Notes: generated from the sequence alone by a model not told the origin. A stretch of 49,986 nucleotides of DNA from Thermoplasmata archaeon (GCA_003552585.1 PUNK01000019.1:1-49986), one strand, 5' to 3'; positions 9,001 through 16,959 are shown, counted from the first letter of the stretch. A program made the numbers and translations.

Positions 9001-9154
9001 ACACGGTCGGGAAAAATTCCCTGGTACAGGTGTCGGATTAGCCATCGTTAAAAGAAGCGTAGAAAGGATAGGGGGCAGAGTCGGTTTTGAACCCGGTTCT
9101 GACGGTGGAAGTCGGTTCTGGATCGAGCTCGATGAAGCCCAAACGGATAATTGA
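6068..9154 (+). CDS. Multi-domain GAF/PAS sensor histidine kinase, main part of a split receiver-kinase gene
   Basis: 1028 residues in the same frame as the receiver fragment before it. Residues 1-37 are the C-terminal end of that receiver (lysine in FVKGQL). Then follow two GAF domains (about 45-200 and 220-375), three PAS domains (about 378-525 with an acidic helical insert, 530-650, 655-775; each of the last two ends in a DIS motif), a HisKA domain with His812 in SISHDLRAPI, and a HATPase with N-box NILSNALKF, G1 EDNGIGI and G2 GTGVGLAIV. No membrane segment is visible, so it is a cytoplasmic sensor. No output regulator is adjacent. The start is uncertain: TTG at 6068 would only be used if translation restarts after the TAA. 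Confidence 0.85.
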   Translation: MNALKNGANHTFVKGQLEGGKIKNLINRVSHEIELKRTKKSLVESEKFYRSLYDITLLLSKHRDLDYLLATIAHEAQKLLGVRDCSIDIYDEKKDVLTPIFCNHPKFSKEILEYDVPLGEGFVGRVAEKRKGDILNWDQEDIVSVHVPGTDEKEDEMESLMAVPLQAGDDLLGVISVGKLKENFDEKDMEKLELFARLVQMAISRTKHMDDLKDSKDKLENEKNRIKKLHDTAIKMKNVHSEDTLLEMSMETAKEVFDFDVCSILTFEKGKFRVRESIGGGAGKGSVVPLVGILAKTIKNNRSYLIDDVPKEPNAKPMKELYRSALSVPIGDHGVFQVISNEPQHFDEDDLELAGILMAHLTLALDRVKHYDKEWKIQRNYRTLFENSPVSLWEEDMSQLKQRIDEMKEEISGDLMDYLDENPEEVKKLVQLVKVLDVNKESLDIYGAKDKKELKKNFAKIFGKESYEDFKGQVRAISQGENSWKGEVVNYTLDGEKRIFNMRWVTAPDHQDDYKRVLLSLSDITEQKNIEKKYRTIFESAADAIFVMKDYQFIDCNDKTLEIFECEREDIINKSPDVFSPDKQPDGRDTKEKMIEKIDSALEGETQTFEWMHTTLDGTPFYTEVSLNSFRVSGEKFLMAIVRDISENKDAEHKLKESENKFRTLAKSAPFAIFVYRDKFLYVNEAAEELTGYKEEELLDLHFWEVVHPDHREMVKERGKARIKGEEVSPEYEFKIVTKDGQSKWIYFTGAYVDYEGKPAGLGTALDISESKAMRKELQEAKMNLEQQIKERTAVLKELNDDLKTFAYSISHDLRAPIRAIKGFGDALMEDYDDSLEAGAEEYVKRIINASKRMEDLVTDILEYSEIPLKKMRIKTIPLEKVIEEVMDDMSKTIEDSGANIDIEGDLPEVKDSYSSLIQVFCNILSNALKFVDDGVKPKVNIWAEEVEEGRVRVNIEDNGIGIAEENRDKIFEIFERLHGREKFPGTGVGLAIVKRSVERIGGRVGFEPGSDGGSRFWIELDEAQTDN

Positions 9155-9181
9155 TTATAATTTCAACGGGATGTGAATCAT

Positions 9182-9772
9182 ATGGTTACTGAAGAAGAAG
9201 GTAAAACGGCGGTGAAAACAGCAAGACACGCCGTTGAATCGAGCGTTAAGAAATCAAAATTCAAGATGTCAGATCTACCTGAATCATTTGAAAAAGAGAT
9301 GGGAGTGTTCGTAACTATCAATAAATATCCTTCAGGTGATCTTAGGGGGTGTATAGGCTATCCAGAACCGTATTTTAAACTAAAAAAAGCTCTGGTCCAA
9401 GCAGCCGTGAGTGCTACCGAGGATCCGAGATTTCTGCCTCTTGCCAAAGAGGAGCTCGATGAGATAACCATAGAGGTCACGATATTAACACCTCCTGAAA
9501 AGATAGATTTTGAGGATCCTAGCGAACTTCCAAAGAAGATATCGTGTGGTGAAGATGGATTGATCATCTCTAGAGGACCATACAAAGGACTGCTTCTTCC
9601 CCAGGTCCCCGTAAAACATGAGTGGGATGAAGAAGAGTTCCTCTCCCATACGTGCATGAAGGCCGGTCTGAACGGAAGGGCTTGGAAAGAAGGAGGTTGC
9701 ACAGTGGAAAGATTTCGGGGAGAGATCTACGCAGAGACTGAACCGAGTGGAAAGATAGTGAGAAAGGGATGA
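9182..9772 (+). CDS. AMMECR1 family protein
   Basis: About 196 residues with the AMMECR1 signature LRGCIGYPEPYF near residue 55-66, VTILTPPEKI, DGLIISRGPYKGLLLPQVP and HTCMKAGL. The family is conserved from archaea to humans but its biochemical role is not firmly known; in some archaea it pairs with radical SAM or MEMO proteins, which are absent here. The ATG at 9182 is preferred; a GTG at 9173 would add three residues. The stop lies 3 bases before pyrC, so the two are probably cotranscribed. It follows the kinase gene by 27 bases and could share its transcript. Confidence 0.9.
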   Translation: MVTEEEGKTAVKTARHAVESSVKKSKFKMSDLPESFEKEMGVFVTINKYPSGDLRGCIGYPEPYFKLKKALVQAAVSATEDPRFLPLAKEELDEITIEVTILTPPEKIDFEDPSELPKKISCGEDGLIISRGPYKGLLLPQVPVKHEWDEEEFLSHTCMKAGLNGRAWKEGGCTVERFRGEIYAETEPSGKIVRKG

Positions 9773-9775
9773 ACT

Positions 9776-11002
9776 ATGATAGTTAGGGGGCCTACCTATA
9801 TCAAGGGTGAGATCGTTCTCAGGACCATAAAGATAAGCGAGGGAAGGATATCATCTATCGAGCGTGGGACTAAGACCTCGGAAGATGTCATGGAGTGGGA
9901 TGGAGTCATACTTCCAGCAGGAACGGACATGCATGTGCATTTTAGAGACCCGGGAAATACAGATAAAGAAGATTTTTATACGGGCACCCTGGCTGCAGCT
10001 TATGGAGGAATAACGACCGTGGCAGATATGCCAAACAACTATCCAACCATAAATAGTGTAAAGCGGTTAAAAAAGAAAAAAAAGAACTGTGGTGGAAAGG
10101 CATGTGTAGATTACGCTCTATACGGTCTCATATCTTCTGATATCGAGAATATGATGGATGTGACCTCCTTGTTCAAGGTTTACCTCTCCCCTACCACGAA
10201 TATAGATCCAAAAGATATGAAAGACGAATACGTGGAAGAGGCTCTAGAATCCGGATGTCTCGTCGCTTTCCATTGTGAAGATGGATCACTCTTTAAAGAT
10301 CTAGGCGATGATCTACCTTCCCACAACATGTCGAGGCCAGTAGAGAGCGAAGTAAAGGCCATACGAAGTCTTAAGAGATTCGAGGACAGACGGAAGCATA
10401 TATGCCATATCACTTCTAGTGAAGGATCAAAATTAGCGAGAAGGATAAACGCGACAACAGAAGTAACTCCCCATCATCTAGTGCTGATGGACGAGGCTCT
10501 TTTAGGCCCTTACGGTAAAGTTAATCCTCCTTTGAGAGATAACTTAGAAAGACTCAGTCTTTGTGAAAGAGTTCAAAGAGGTGAGATAGACGTCATTGCA
10601 AGCGATCATGCTCCTCATATCGAGAAAGAAAAAGCAGTCGATTTCAAAGATGCTCCATCAGGTATACCAGGGGTGGAAACTATGTATCCTTTGTTGATGC
10701 ATTCCGTCGCATACGGAGATCTGTCCCTCGATACGATGGTAAAATCGGTAGCTGAAAGACCTGCTGAGATCCTTGGAACCGAAAAAGGTTTCATAGAAGA
10801 GGGGAAACCAGCGGACCTAGTACTATTCGATTTCAGGGCCGAAGAGAACATAAACTCAGAGAAACTGCACTCAAAATGTGGATGGTCACCCTTCGAGGGG
10901 TTCCGAGCAATATTCCCCACCCATGTCATAAGTCGTGGGGAGTGGATAATAGAGGATAGAAAATTTACAGGTAAGAAAGGTAGAGGAAAATACTTGGGAT
11001 GA
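9776..11002 (+). CDS. pyrC: Dihydroorotase
   Basis: Cyclises carbamoyl aspartate to dihydroorotate in pyrimidine synthesis. The 408-residue amidohydrolase keeps all expected metal-site residues: His53 and His55 in DMHVHFRDPG, the carbamylated lysine position at Lys134 (SLFKVYL), His166 (AFHCED), His211 (HICHITS) and Asp277 in IASDHAPH. TPHHL and PSGIPGVET are typical of the type I enzyme. The start ATG is 3 bases after the AMMECR1 stop. The C-terminal tail is basic. A metal-dependent role other than dihydroorotase is unlikely given the match along its length. Confidence 0.93.
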   Translation: MIVRGPTYIKGEIVLRTIKISEGRISSIERGTKTSEDVMEWDGVILPAGTDMHVHFRDPGNTDKEDFYTGTLAAAYGGITTVADMPNNYPTINSVKRLKKKKKNCGGKACVDYALYGLISSDIENMMDVTSLFKVYLSPTTNIDPKDMKDEYVEEALESGCLVAFHCEDGSLFKDLGDDLPSHNMSRPVESEVKAIRSLKRFEDRRKHICHITSSEGSKLARRINATTEVTPHHLVLMDEALLGPYGKVNPPLRDNLERLSLCERVQRGEIDVIASDHAPHIEKEKAVDFKDAPSGIPGVETMYPLLMHSVAYGDLSLDTMVKSVAERPAEILGTEKGFIEEGKPADLVLFDFRAEENINSEKLHSKCGWSPFEGFRAIFPTHVISRGEWIIEDRKFTGKKGRGKYLG

Positions 11003-11079
11003 ACATGTTGTAGCGGTGAGGAAAACTTCAAGACGATATCTGTAAAGGTCCCGTAATTTTTCTATCGAGAGTCGAAGAC

Positions 11080-11088
11080 TTTTTAAAT
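11080..11088 (+). promoter_or_regulatory. TATA box of the eIF1A gene
   Basis: TTTTTAAAT centred near 11084, predicting transcription from about 11108-11111, only a few bases before the TTG start at 11115. The mRNA would be leaderless or nearly so. The rest of the 112-base gap after pyrC shows no other structure I can support. Confidence 0.55.
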
Positions 11089-11114
11089 GGCCTCTGAAAT
11101 GGGCTCATGATAAA

Positions 11115-11435
11115 TTGAGCGCGAAAAAAGACGATGAAGAAGAGATTGTAAGGGTCCCTTACCCTCGAAGACGGGAAGGCCAGATGTTTGCAATAGCTGA
11201 TAAAATGTTAGGTGGAGGTAGGATCAAGATCATATGTGAAGATGGAAAATCCCGGATGGGTAGAATTCCTGGAAAATTGAAGAAAAGGATGTGGATGCGC
11301 GAAGGAGACCTTTTGATAGTAGAGCCTTGGGATTTCCAGGATGAAAAGGCGGAAGTCAAATACCGTTATACAAGAACCCAGATAAATTATTTAAAAAGGC
11401 GAAACGACATCCCATCGTCTATAGACATCTTCTGA
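11115..11435 (+). CDS. Translation initiation factor eIF1A
   Basis: A 106-residue S1/OB-fold factor that helps place the initiator tRNA on the small ribosomal subunit. GQMFAIADKMLGGGRIKIICEDG, RMGRIPGKLKKRMWMREGDL and VEPWDFQDEKAEVKYRY match the family throughout, and the length is typical of archaea. The start is a TTG at 11115 (SAKKDDEEE). The only nearby ATG (11107) is out of frame and ends after three codons. A TATA box 30 bases upstream supports a near-leaderless start here. It is probably monocistronic, as a new TATA-like element precedes the next gene. Confidence 0.95.
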   Translation: MSAKKDDEEEIVRVPYPRRREGQMFAIADKMLGGGRIKIICEDGKSRMGRIPGKLKKRMWMREGDLLIVEPWDFQDEKAEVKYRYTRTQINYLKRRNDIPSSIDIF

Positions 11436-11524
11436 GAAAAGGTTTCTTTTTTGATTAAAATAGATATTCATAAGACAACAGAAAAATATTAAATCGTATA
11501 ATGACATGTACCGGAGGATACGAG

Positions 11525-12019
11525 ATGGCCCGAATCAAAGTTATCAAAGACGTTACAGACTTCGTACCGATACTACGAGCGGTTAGTAGCCCGGTTAAAA
11601 AGAGCGTGTTCACCGAACTCGCTGACGACTGGAAAACGGCTGACGAGATAGAAGAAAATTATGGGGAAGAGGGTAAGGAGGCACTGACCCTATTTGAAAA
11701 GATGAAACTCGTGGAGACCCGATGGCAGCATACAGATAGGGAGACGAAGAAGGCCTATCATACCTATTACTCGTCGGTACACATCGATGCATCGGTTCCC
11801 GTAAAAGAGATAAGCGAGGTGCTCTATGCAGCCATGCTTGAAGATGAAAAGTTCAAGGAAATAGAGGATGAGATCATGGAGCATGTACGAAAGGGAGAGA
11901 ACTTTGCCAAAGATATAAGTGATATCATAGAGGTTTCACCCTTAACATTAAAGAGTATGGTGAAAAGATCGGTAAAACTCGATTACCGGGGCCATAGGAT
12001 ATTAGAATTGAAAGAATAA
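11525..12019 (+). CDS. ArsR-like winged-helix protein
   Basis: About 164 residues. The N-terminal half reads as a winged helix-turn-helix (LRAVSSPVKKSVFTELADDW, TADEIEENYGEEGKEALTLF, MKLVETRW), with a helical C-terminal half. It is probably a DNA-binding regulator of ArsR/HTH type, though no ligand-binding cysteines are visible. GGAGG seven bases upstream makes the ATG at 11525 a better start than the in-frame ATG at 11501. A TATA-like AAATATTAAAT lies near 11484-11494. It precedes a membrane protein and trm56 with short gaps, so it may belong to their operon; what it controls cannot be told from sequence. Confidence 0.75.
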   Translation: MARIKVIKDVTDFVPILRAVSSPVKKSVFTELADDWKTADEIEENYGEEGKEALTLFEKMKLVETRWQHTDRETKKAYHTYYSSVHIDASVPVKEISEVLYAAMLEDEKFKEIEDEIMEHVRKGENFAKDISDIIEVSPLTLKSMVKRSVKLDYRGHRILELKE

Positions 12020-12032
12020 GAGAGGTATAAAA

Positions 12033-12572
12033 ATGGATTTAGAGGATTTTAACCCCTTCGAAAAGGCATCGCCTGGGATATTCGCGTTGATTACTGGAAT
12101 GGTCCTTATACTGACAACGACTTACTTTATCTATCAGATCTTGCCCGATTCCGGTGAACCATTTTTCCAATATGCATTGATCGTCATAGTACTGGGCGCA
12201 GTTATTTCTCCATTGTTTTTTCTGGAAAACTTCTTTGAAAGTTTTCTTGGATCGGACGTCGTCGGTAAATTTCTAGCAGGGATAATGGTCGCTCTTATAG
12301 CATGGGTTTTCTATCACAACTGGAGTATCGAAGGACTAAGTGGAGGGAAAATATCGGTATACCTTCTCGTTCCTGCGATTCTTGCATTCCTAACAACTTT
12401 ACTGTTGGTCCGAGGAGTGATCATACCTATACTGGATGAGGCTGAGTTATGGGGTGAAGAAGAATGGGATTCAGAGGATTCCATAAAACATGAGGACGAA
12501 GAAAAGCATCCTCTTGAAGAAGAGGAAGAGGAAGAAGATTTCTTTCCAGAAGAAATAGATGAATCATGGTGA
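12033..12572 (+). CDS. Hypothetical four-helix membrane protein with acidic tail
   Basis: 179 residues, family not recognised. Four hydrophobic segments are visible (about residues 15-36, 46-66, 78-95 and 108-129), then a cytoplasmic-looking C-terminal tail of about 45 residues that is very rich in Glu and Asp. There is no signal peptide or known motif. It starts 13 bases after the HTH gene, and its stop is 6 bases before the trm56 start, whose GGTGA ribosome-binding site overlaps this gene's end. That suggests one transcript, though a shared function is not evident. Confidence 0.65.
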   Translation: MDLEDFNPFEKASPGIFALITGMVLILTTTYFIYQILPDSGEPFFQYALIVIVLGAVISPLFFLENFFESFLGSDVVGKFLAGIMVALIAWVFYHNWSIEGLSGGKISVYLLVPAILAFLTTLLLVRGVIIPILDEAELWGEEEWDSEDSIKHEDEEKHPLEEEEEEEDFFPEEIDESW

Positions 12573-12578
12573 AGTGTT

Positions 12579-13559
12579 TTGACATCGGTCCTCAGGCTTG
12601 GACATAGGCCGGAAAGAGACAAGCGGTTGACAACGCACGTTGCACTCACCGCCCGGGCATTGGGTGCTGAACGTATGTATATTCCAAGTAAAGATAGCAG
12701 AATCAAAGAGTCGATAGAAGGCGTTAACCAAAGGTTTGGCGGAAGATTCGATGTGGAGTATGTTGGTGACTGGCGAGAGGTAATAAAAGGTTGGAAGGGC
12801 GAAGTAGTACACCTCAGTATGTACGGTACCGATATAGACACATTTTTTGAAAAGGTAGAACTAGAGAACCCATTGATCGTAGTGGGTGCAGAGAAGGTAC
12901 CAGGAGATGTTTACGAACTTGCAGATCACAACGTTGCAGTGGGGAACCAACCTCACTCCGAAGTGGCGGCTCTAGCGGTCTTTATGGACAGGATGAATCA
13001 ACGTGCCATGCCAAAAAATTTCGATGGTGCTAAGATGGGCATACTCTCAGCATCAGGAGGTAAGCGGGTGATCGATTATGAGAGGATACCAAATCTATCC
13101 ACCTGTTACAGATTCTGTCTTGAACGAGGGATGGATAGAGACCTGCTAGAACATACATTCAAAGTTCTTCAAAGGGCCCTTGAACTACATGAAAAGTTCG
13201 ACGGTGACCTGAAACTACTGTTAGCTGGATCCATGCTTCATGACATAGGAAGAACGGTTACACACGGTGTAGAACACGGGGTGGTAGGGGGGGAAATAGT
13301 CAGGGATCAAGGATGGGACGAACATCTAGCTAGGATCGTGGAATGCCATATCGGAGGGGGGATATCGAAAAGAGAAGCCGAGGATCTCCAACTCCCTTTC
13401 CGATCTTACATCCCTGATACTCTTGAAGAAAAAATCGTCTGCCATGCGGACAACACTGCAGGAGAAGGCAGGTTCGATGAATTGGTCGATAGGACTGAAG
13501 ATGCAGGGCACACCGACAGTGTTGAAAGGATGAAAAAGTTGAAAAAAGAATTTGGATGA
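12579..13559 (+). CDS. Trm56 tRNA 2'-O-methyltransferase fused to an HD domain
   Basis: Residues 1 to about 178 are archaeal Trm56, a SPOUT methylase that 2'-O-methylates C56 of tRNA: VLRLGHRPERDKRLTTHVAL at the start, VGAEKVPGDVYELADHNVAV and GNQPHSEVAALAVF at the SAM-binding knot. Residues ~185-326 form an HD domain with His192, His221-Asp222 (MLHDIGR), His230/His233, His257 and Asp291, so the metal site looks complete. The HD part resembles stand-alone archaeal HD proteins. The TTG start at 12579 is supported by GGTGA six bases upstream and by how closely the family start matches. What the HD hydrolase acts on is unknown. Confidence 0.9.
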   Translation: MTSVLRLGHRPERDKRLTTHVALTARALGAERMYIPSKDSRIKESIEGVNQRFGGRFDVEYVGDWREVIKGWKGEVVHLSMYGTDIDTFFEKVELENPLIVVGAEKVPGDVYELADHNVAVGNQPHSEVAALAVFMDRMNQRAMPKNFDGAKMGILSASGGKRVIDYERIPNLSTCYRFCLERGMDRDLLEHTFKVLQRALELHEKFDGDLKLLLAGSMLHDIGRTVTHGVEHGVVGGEIVRDQGWDEHLARIVECHIGGGISKREAEDLQLPFRSYIPDTLEEKIVCHADNTAGEGRFDELVDRTEDAGHTDSVERMKKLKKEFG

Positions 13560-13644
13560 AGGCTATTTTTTTGAAGGATGATCACGGCCTGATCGCTAGA
13601 CATACTGCAGATCAATTTAATAAAAAATGAAAAAAGAAGGGGTT

Positions 13645-14913
13645 CTAAAGTTCCTTATCCTGTGAGATGTCCATCAGTACGAAGCCAGAGTTTACCTTTG
13701 GATAGAAGTCGGTGGACTTTTCGGGCATACGTTCACCATTTTTAGCGGTGCGTAGTACCTGTTCGGGTCTAGTCGCATTGACTAGGAAAGCTACCGTGCC
13801 CATACCCTTATCCACTTTTTCTAAAGCATCGTCTGACCAGCGTTCGTAGGATATTGTTTCGTCTATATCCAACTTCCCGGTTTGCATTATCCCCTCGAAG
13901 ATCACGTCCCTTAGTACGACTACATCCAAGCTCTTATAATCCTCAGAATAGTCGTCTGGGAAGAACTCCTCTATGTTCGACGTATCTTTCAATCTCAGAC
14001 CTAGCATCCTGTCACCATCGTAAACTACGAAAGTGATAGTGTCTTTGTTATTTGAAAGATACTCGTCCACATCTTCCACAGCACCAACCTCGAAGTATTT
14101 TTTGATCTCTTCTATATGCTCTTCTTTCAGCTCATGCTTGAGAAGAAGTCTATGGCCGGGTAGAACGACCAAGCCTGGATCCTCCACCGGTACCATGTAA
14201 GTCATACGGTAATTGAATGCTGTGTCTTCAGTCCACTCGTTCTCTTCTCTCATCTCATCCCGGTAATTCACCGCAGTTTCGTACCGGTGATGTCCATCAG
14301 CTATGACCACCTGCTGATCTTTCAGAACTTTCTGAACATGCTTTATCTTTGAAGGTGTGTCTATCCTCCATACTCGACTGCGCACGCCGTATTCATCTTC
14401 AACATCGAAATCTGGTTCATCATCAGCAACCTGATCAAAAATTTCGATAGTTGTATTGTCTGGGTCACTGTAAAGCATGAAACCAGGCTCAAGGTTGCAT
14501 TTTGTAGCTCTGAGCATGTTCAGCCGATCGATCTTTGGACCCTTATGTGTCTGCTCATGGGGTAAAACAATACCTTCTTCGAAGGGGTGAAGTTTTACCG
14601 CGGAGATGAATCCTTTTCTGGTATACGTCTTTCCCAGTACTTCAAATTCTTGGTAATACACGTAGATGGATGGATTGTCATCCCTCACCAGTACATCTTC
14701 TTTCAACCAACGCTGGAGCCTTTCAGATGAAACAGAATACCGGTCATCTTCCTTTGGTAAGATCAGTTTACAGAAATTATATTTGCTCTTTTCGTAGTAC
14801 TTATCCTGCAAATCAGTAGGTATCTTATCATAGGGTTGAGTTATTACGCTGTCCATGGAGCTCAGTTTCTCTTCATTGTAGCGAATACCCGGAAAGGGAC
14901 GTATCTCCACCAT
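13645..14913 (-). CDS. DUF1015 protein, possible serine kinase-like (ParB/SerK-type) enzyme
   Basis: About 422 residues of the DUF1015 family: IRPFPGIRYNEEKL at the start, TQPYDKI near 28 and VIADGHHRYETA near 205-216. The DGHHR motif resembles the active-site motif of ParB/sulfiredoxin-fold enzymes that include the archaeal free-serine kinase SerK. It is the last gene of an operon with SerC-like and SerA-like enzymes. DUF1015 next to serA/serC is a recurrent arrangement as I recall. A role in making, using or sensing phosphoserine or serine is inferred. The ATG at 14919 overlaps the serA stop; the ATG at 14913, with GGGG at a normal distance, is my preferred start. Confidence 0.82.
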   Translation of the reverse strand: MVEIRPFPGIRYNEEKLSSMDSVITQPYDKIPTDLQDKYYEKSKYNFCKLILPKEDDRYSVSSERLQRWLKEDVLVRDDNPSIYVYYQEFEVLGKTYTRKGFISAVKLHPFEEGIVLPHEQTHKGPKIDRLNMLRATKCNLEPGFMLYSDPDNTTIEIFDQVADDEPDFDVEDEYGVRSRVWRIDTPSKIKHVQKVLKDQQVVIADGHHRYETAVNYRDEMREENEWTEDTAFNYRMTYMVPVEDPGLVVLPGHRLLLKHELKEEHIEEIKKYFEVGAVEDVDEYLSNNKDTITFVVYDGDRMLGLRLKDTSNIEEFFPDDYSEDYKSLDVVVLRDVIFEGIMQTGKLDIDETISYERWSDDALEKVDKGMGTVAFLVNATRPEQVLRTAKNGERMPEKSTDFYPKVNSGFVLMDISQDKEL

Positions 14914-14915
14914 GT

Positions 14916-15830
14916 TCATCCCCTTTTCTTCAACTCGGCTATGACTTTCTCTGCAGCTTGAGTACCTGCTCGGGCCTGGCCCTCTTCAGTCTGTGCACCT
15001 ATATGGGGCGTTGCGTGGAAGTTGTCCAAAGTAAGCAGTGGACTGTCGCCTGGAGGTTCCTCTGCAAAAACGTCCTTGCAGGCGAATCTTATTTCGCCGT
15101 TGGATAGTGCATCGTATAATGCCTCTTCATCTACCACGCCTCCTCGGGCGCAATCCACAAGTACAGCAGAGTTCTTCATCTTCTTGAATTCCTCAGTGCT
15201 GAGCATATGATGTGTAGCTTCTATGTGAGGTACGTGGAGTGTGATTGCTTCACTTTTTTCAAGTAATGTATCCATATCCACCATCTCAGCTGGTTCAGGA
15301 TGCTCAATATCTCTGACGTCAAAAGCGATGACATCCATACCGAAAGCATCGGCCCTTTCGGCTACTGCCATCCCGATGTTTCCATATCCTATTATGCCCA
15401 ATGTTTTTCCGTAAATCTCATTGCTTTTAAGCTGTTTCTTTATCCATTTACCTTCACGAAGGCTGTTGGTACCCGCTACGATGTTCCTATATGCAGTTAA
15501 TATATGAGCGATGGCAAGCTCTGCAACTGAGATCGTTGTTGCAGTGGGTGTGTTGTACACGGCTACTCCCTTCTCCTCAGCATATTCCACATCGATGTTG
15601 TCCAGGCCTATCCCTGGTCTACCTATCACTTCCAGATTCTCCGCTGCGTCGAGGGTCGGTTCTCTAACCTTTGTCGAACTGCGGACTATCATGGCATGAT
15701 ATGGGAACACCACTTCCGTGAGCTCTTCCTTGGATAAACCGAACTTCTGATCGACCTGCAGTCCAGCTTCCTCCATCATCTCTATGCCTTCTTCAGCGAT
15801 CGGATTACATACCAGTACTTTTTTGTTCAT
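14916..15830 (-). CDS. serA: D-3-phosphoglycerate dehydrogenase-like 2-hydroxyacid dehydrogenase
   Basis: About 304 residues. The NAD-binding motif is GIIGYGNIGMAVAERA, and the catalytic arginine, glutamate and histidine lie in CARGGVVDEEAL, FAEEPPGD and TPHIGAQ. It is the short SerA type without C-terminal ASB or ACT domains, so serine feedback through an ACT domain is not expected. It oxidises 3-phosphoglycerate to phosphohydroxypyruvate for the SerC-like enzyme encoded just upstream, whose stop overlaps the GTG at 15839. The in-frame ATG at 15830 fits the family start better. Glycerate or lactate dehydrogenase is the alternative, but the SerC neighbour favours SerA. Confidence 0.87.
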   Translation of the reverse strand: MNKKVLVCNPIAEEGIEMMEEAGLQVDQKFGLSKEELTEVVFPYHAMIVRSSTKVREPTLDAAENLEVIGRPGIGLDNIDVEYAEEKGVAVYNTPTATTISVAELAIAHILTAYRNIVAGTNSLREGKWIKKQLKSNEIYGKTLGIIGYGNIGMAVAERADAFGMDVIAFDVRDIEHPEPAEMVDMDTLLEKSEAITLHVPHIEATHHMLSTEEFKKMKNSAVLVDCARGGVVDEEALYDALSNGEIRFACKDVFAEEPPGDSPLLTLDNFHATPHIGAQTEEGQARAGTQAAEKVIAELKKRG

Positions 15831-15835
15831 ATATA

Positions 15836-16939
15836 TCACAACCCTGCAACGTCTTCGATCGCATCTGTTAGGGCTTTCACATCTCCCAAGGTATGGTCTC
15901 CCATGTGACCGATCCTGAATGTCTTCTCTTTAAGTTTGCTTCCATAACCGTTAGAGAAGAGCATGTCGTAATCCTTGTTTATGGTCTGTCTTAGTTCCTC
16001 GATATTCAATCCGCGGGTGTTCTTTATGGTGCTCACGGTTTGGGACCAGTAACCTTTCTCAGGGAACATATCTAAATGTTCTAAAGCCCATTTCTGGGTA
16101 TACTCTGCCATCTCTTTGTGTCTATCGGAACGGGCTTTGTGGCCCTCTTCCAACATGTGTTTCATCTGTTCACGGTATGCGAGCATAAGAGATATGGCTG
16201 GAGTGCAATGGGTCTGTCCCTTCTTCTTGTAATAATCGATATTACGTTTGAACCCGGCATACCAGGCACCAGCATCGGTCTCCTGACTGCGCTGATAAGC
16301 TTCGTCACTCACCACACATACGGCCAACCCTGGAGGCATCGCAAAAGCTTTCTGAACTGAAGTGAAAATTGCATCGATACCACAGCTCTCTATATCTATA
16401 TAGTCTCCGCCGAGTGCGGATATTGCATCCACGATGAACATGGTATCCGGGAAGTCTTCGAGCACCTCCCCTATCTCATCCAACGGGTTCCTTATACCTG
16501 TTGAGGTTTCGTTCATCACACAGGTAAAAGCATCGTAATCTTTCTTCTCTAGTGCCTCCCTAACATCTTCTGGTTTAACCGCTTTTCCCCACTCATATTC
16601 GAGTCTATCGACATCTTTTCCCAGCCTCTCAGCGATGTCAGCATGCCTTTGACTGAAACTTCCGCAAGTAGAGCAGAGAACAGAGTCATCGACCAATTCC
16701 ATCACAGTACTTTCCATGAATAAGGTACCGGAAGCCGAGAGTATGATCACATGATTATTTGTATCCAAAAATTTCTTAGTGTCCTCGACTATGGTCGTGA
16801 AGAGGTCGGTCATGGTTGGAGACCTGTGACCGAACATCCACTCGTTCATAGCATCTATTATCTCTTTTCTTACCTCTGTGGGTCCAGGGATGAATAATTT
16901 CGTGTGTTTATCTTTCACATACACCACCTGGTAGGGCAT
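15836..16939 (-). CDS. Class V aminotransferase, SerC-like phosphoserine aminotransferase
   Basis: A PLP enzyme of the alanine-glyoxylate / serine-pyruvate / archaeal phosphoserine aminotransferase group. KLFIPGPTEVRKEI is the typical start, SASGTLFMESTVMEL binds the cofactor phosphate, FIVDAISALGGDYID holds the ring-binding aspartate and TSVQKAFAMPPGLAVC the PLP lysine, which is intact here. As the first gene of the serA operon it most likely makes phosphoserine from phosphohydroxypyruvate. A TATA box at 16952-16959 predicts transcription near 16930, inside the ORF, so a GTG at 16918 with GGTGG upstream may be the true start. Confidence 0.85.
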   Translation of the reverse strand: MPYQVVYVKDKHTKLFIPGPTEVRKEIIDAMNEWMFGHRSPTMTDLFTTIVEDTKKFLDTNNHVIILSASGTLFMESTVMELVDDSVLCSTCGSFSQRHADIAERLGKDVDRLEYEWGKAVKPEDVREALEKKDYDAFTCVMNETSTGIRNPLDEIGEVLEDFPDTMFIVDAISALGGDYIDIESCGIDAIFTSVQKAFAMPPGLAVCVVSDEAYQRSQETDAGAWYAGFKRNIDYYKKKGQTHCTPAISLMLAYREQMKHMLEEGHKARSDRHKEMAEYTQKWALEHLDMFPEKGYWSQTVSTIKNTRGLNIEELRQTINKDYDMLFSNGYGSKLKEKTFRIGHMGDHTLGDVKALTDAIEDVAGL

Positions 16940-16951
16940 TTGGAATGGTTC

Positions 16952-16959
16952 TATATAAT
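16952..16959 (-). promoter_or_regulatory. TATA box of the serine operon
   Basis: On the minus strand TTATATAG lies about 25 bases before a predicted start near 16930. This would make the mRNA of the SerC-like gene leaderless or very short-leadered and argues for the downstream GTG start at 16918. Confidence 0.45.

Noticed and set aside
12314-12841. A 175-codon minus-strand open frame over the membrane protein and Trm56
   Set aside because: Its Ser-rich run is the complement of the Glu-rich tail on the plus strand; no promoter or ribosome site.
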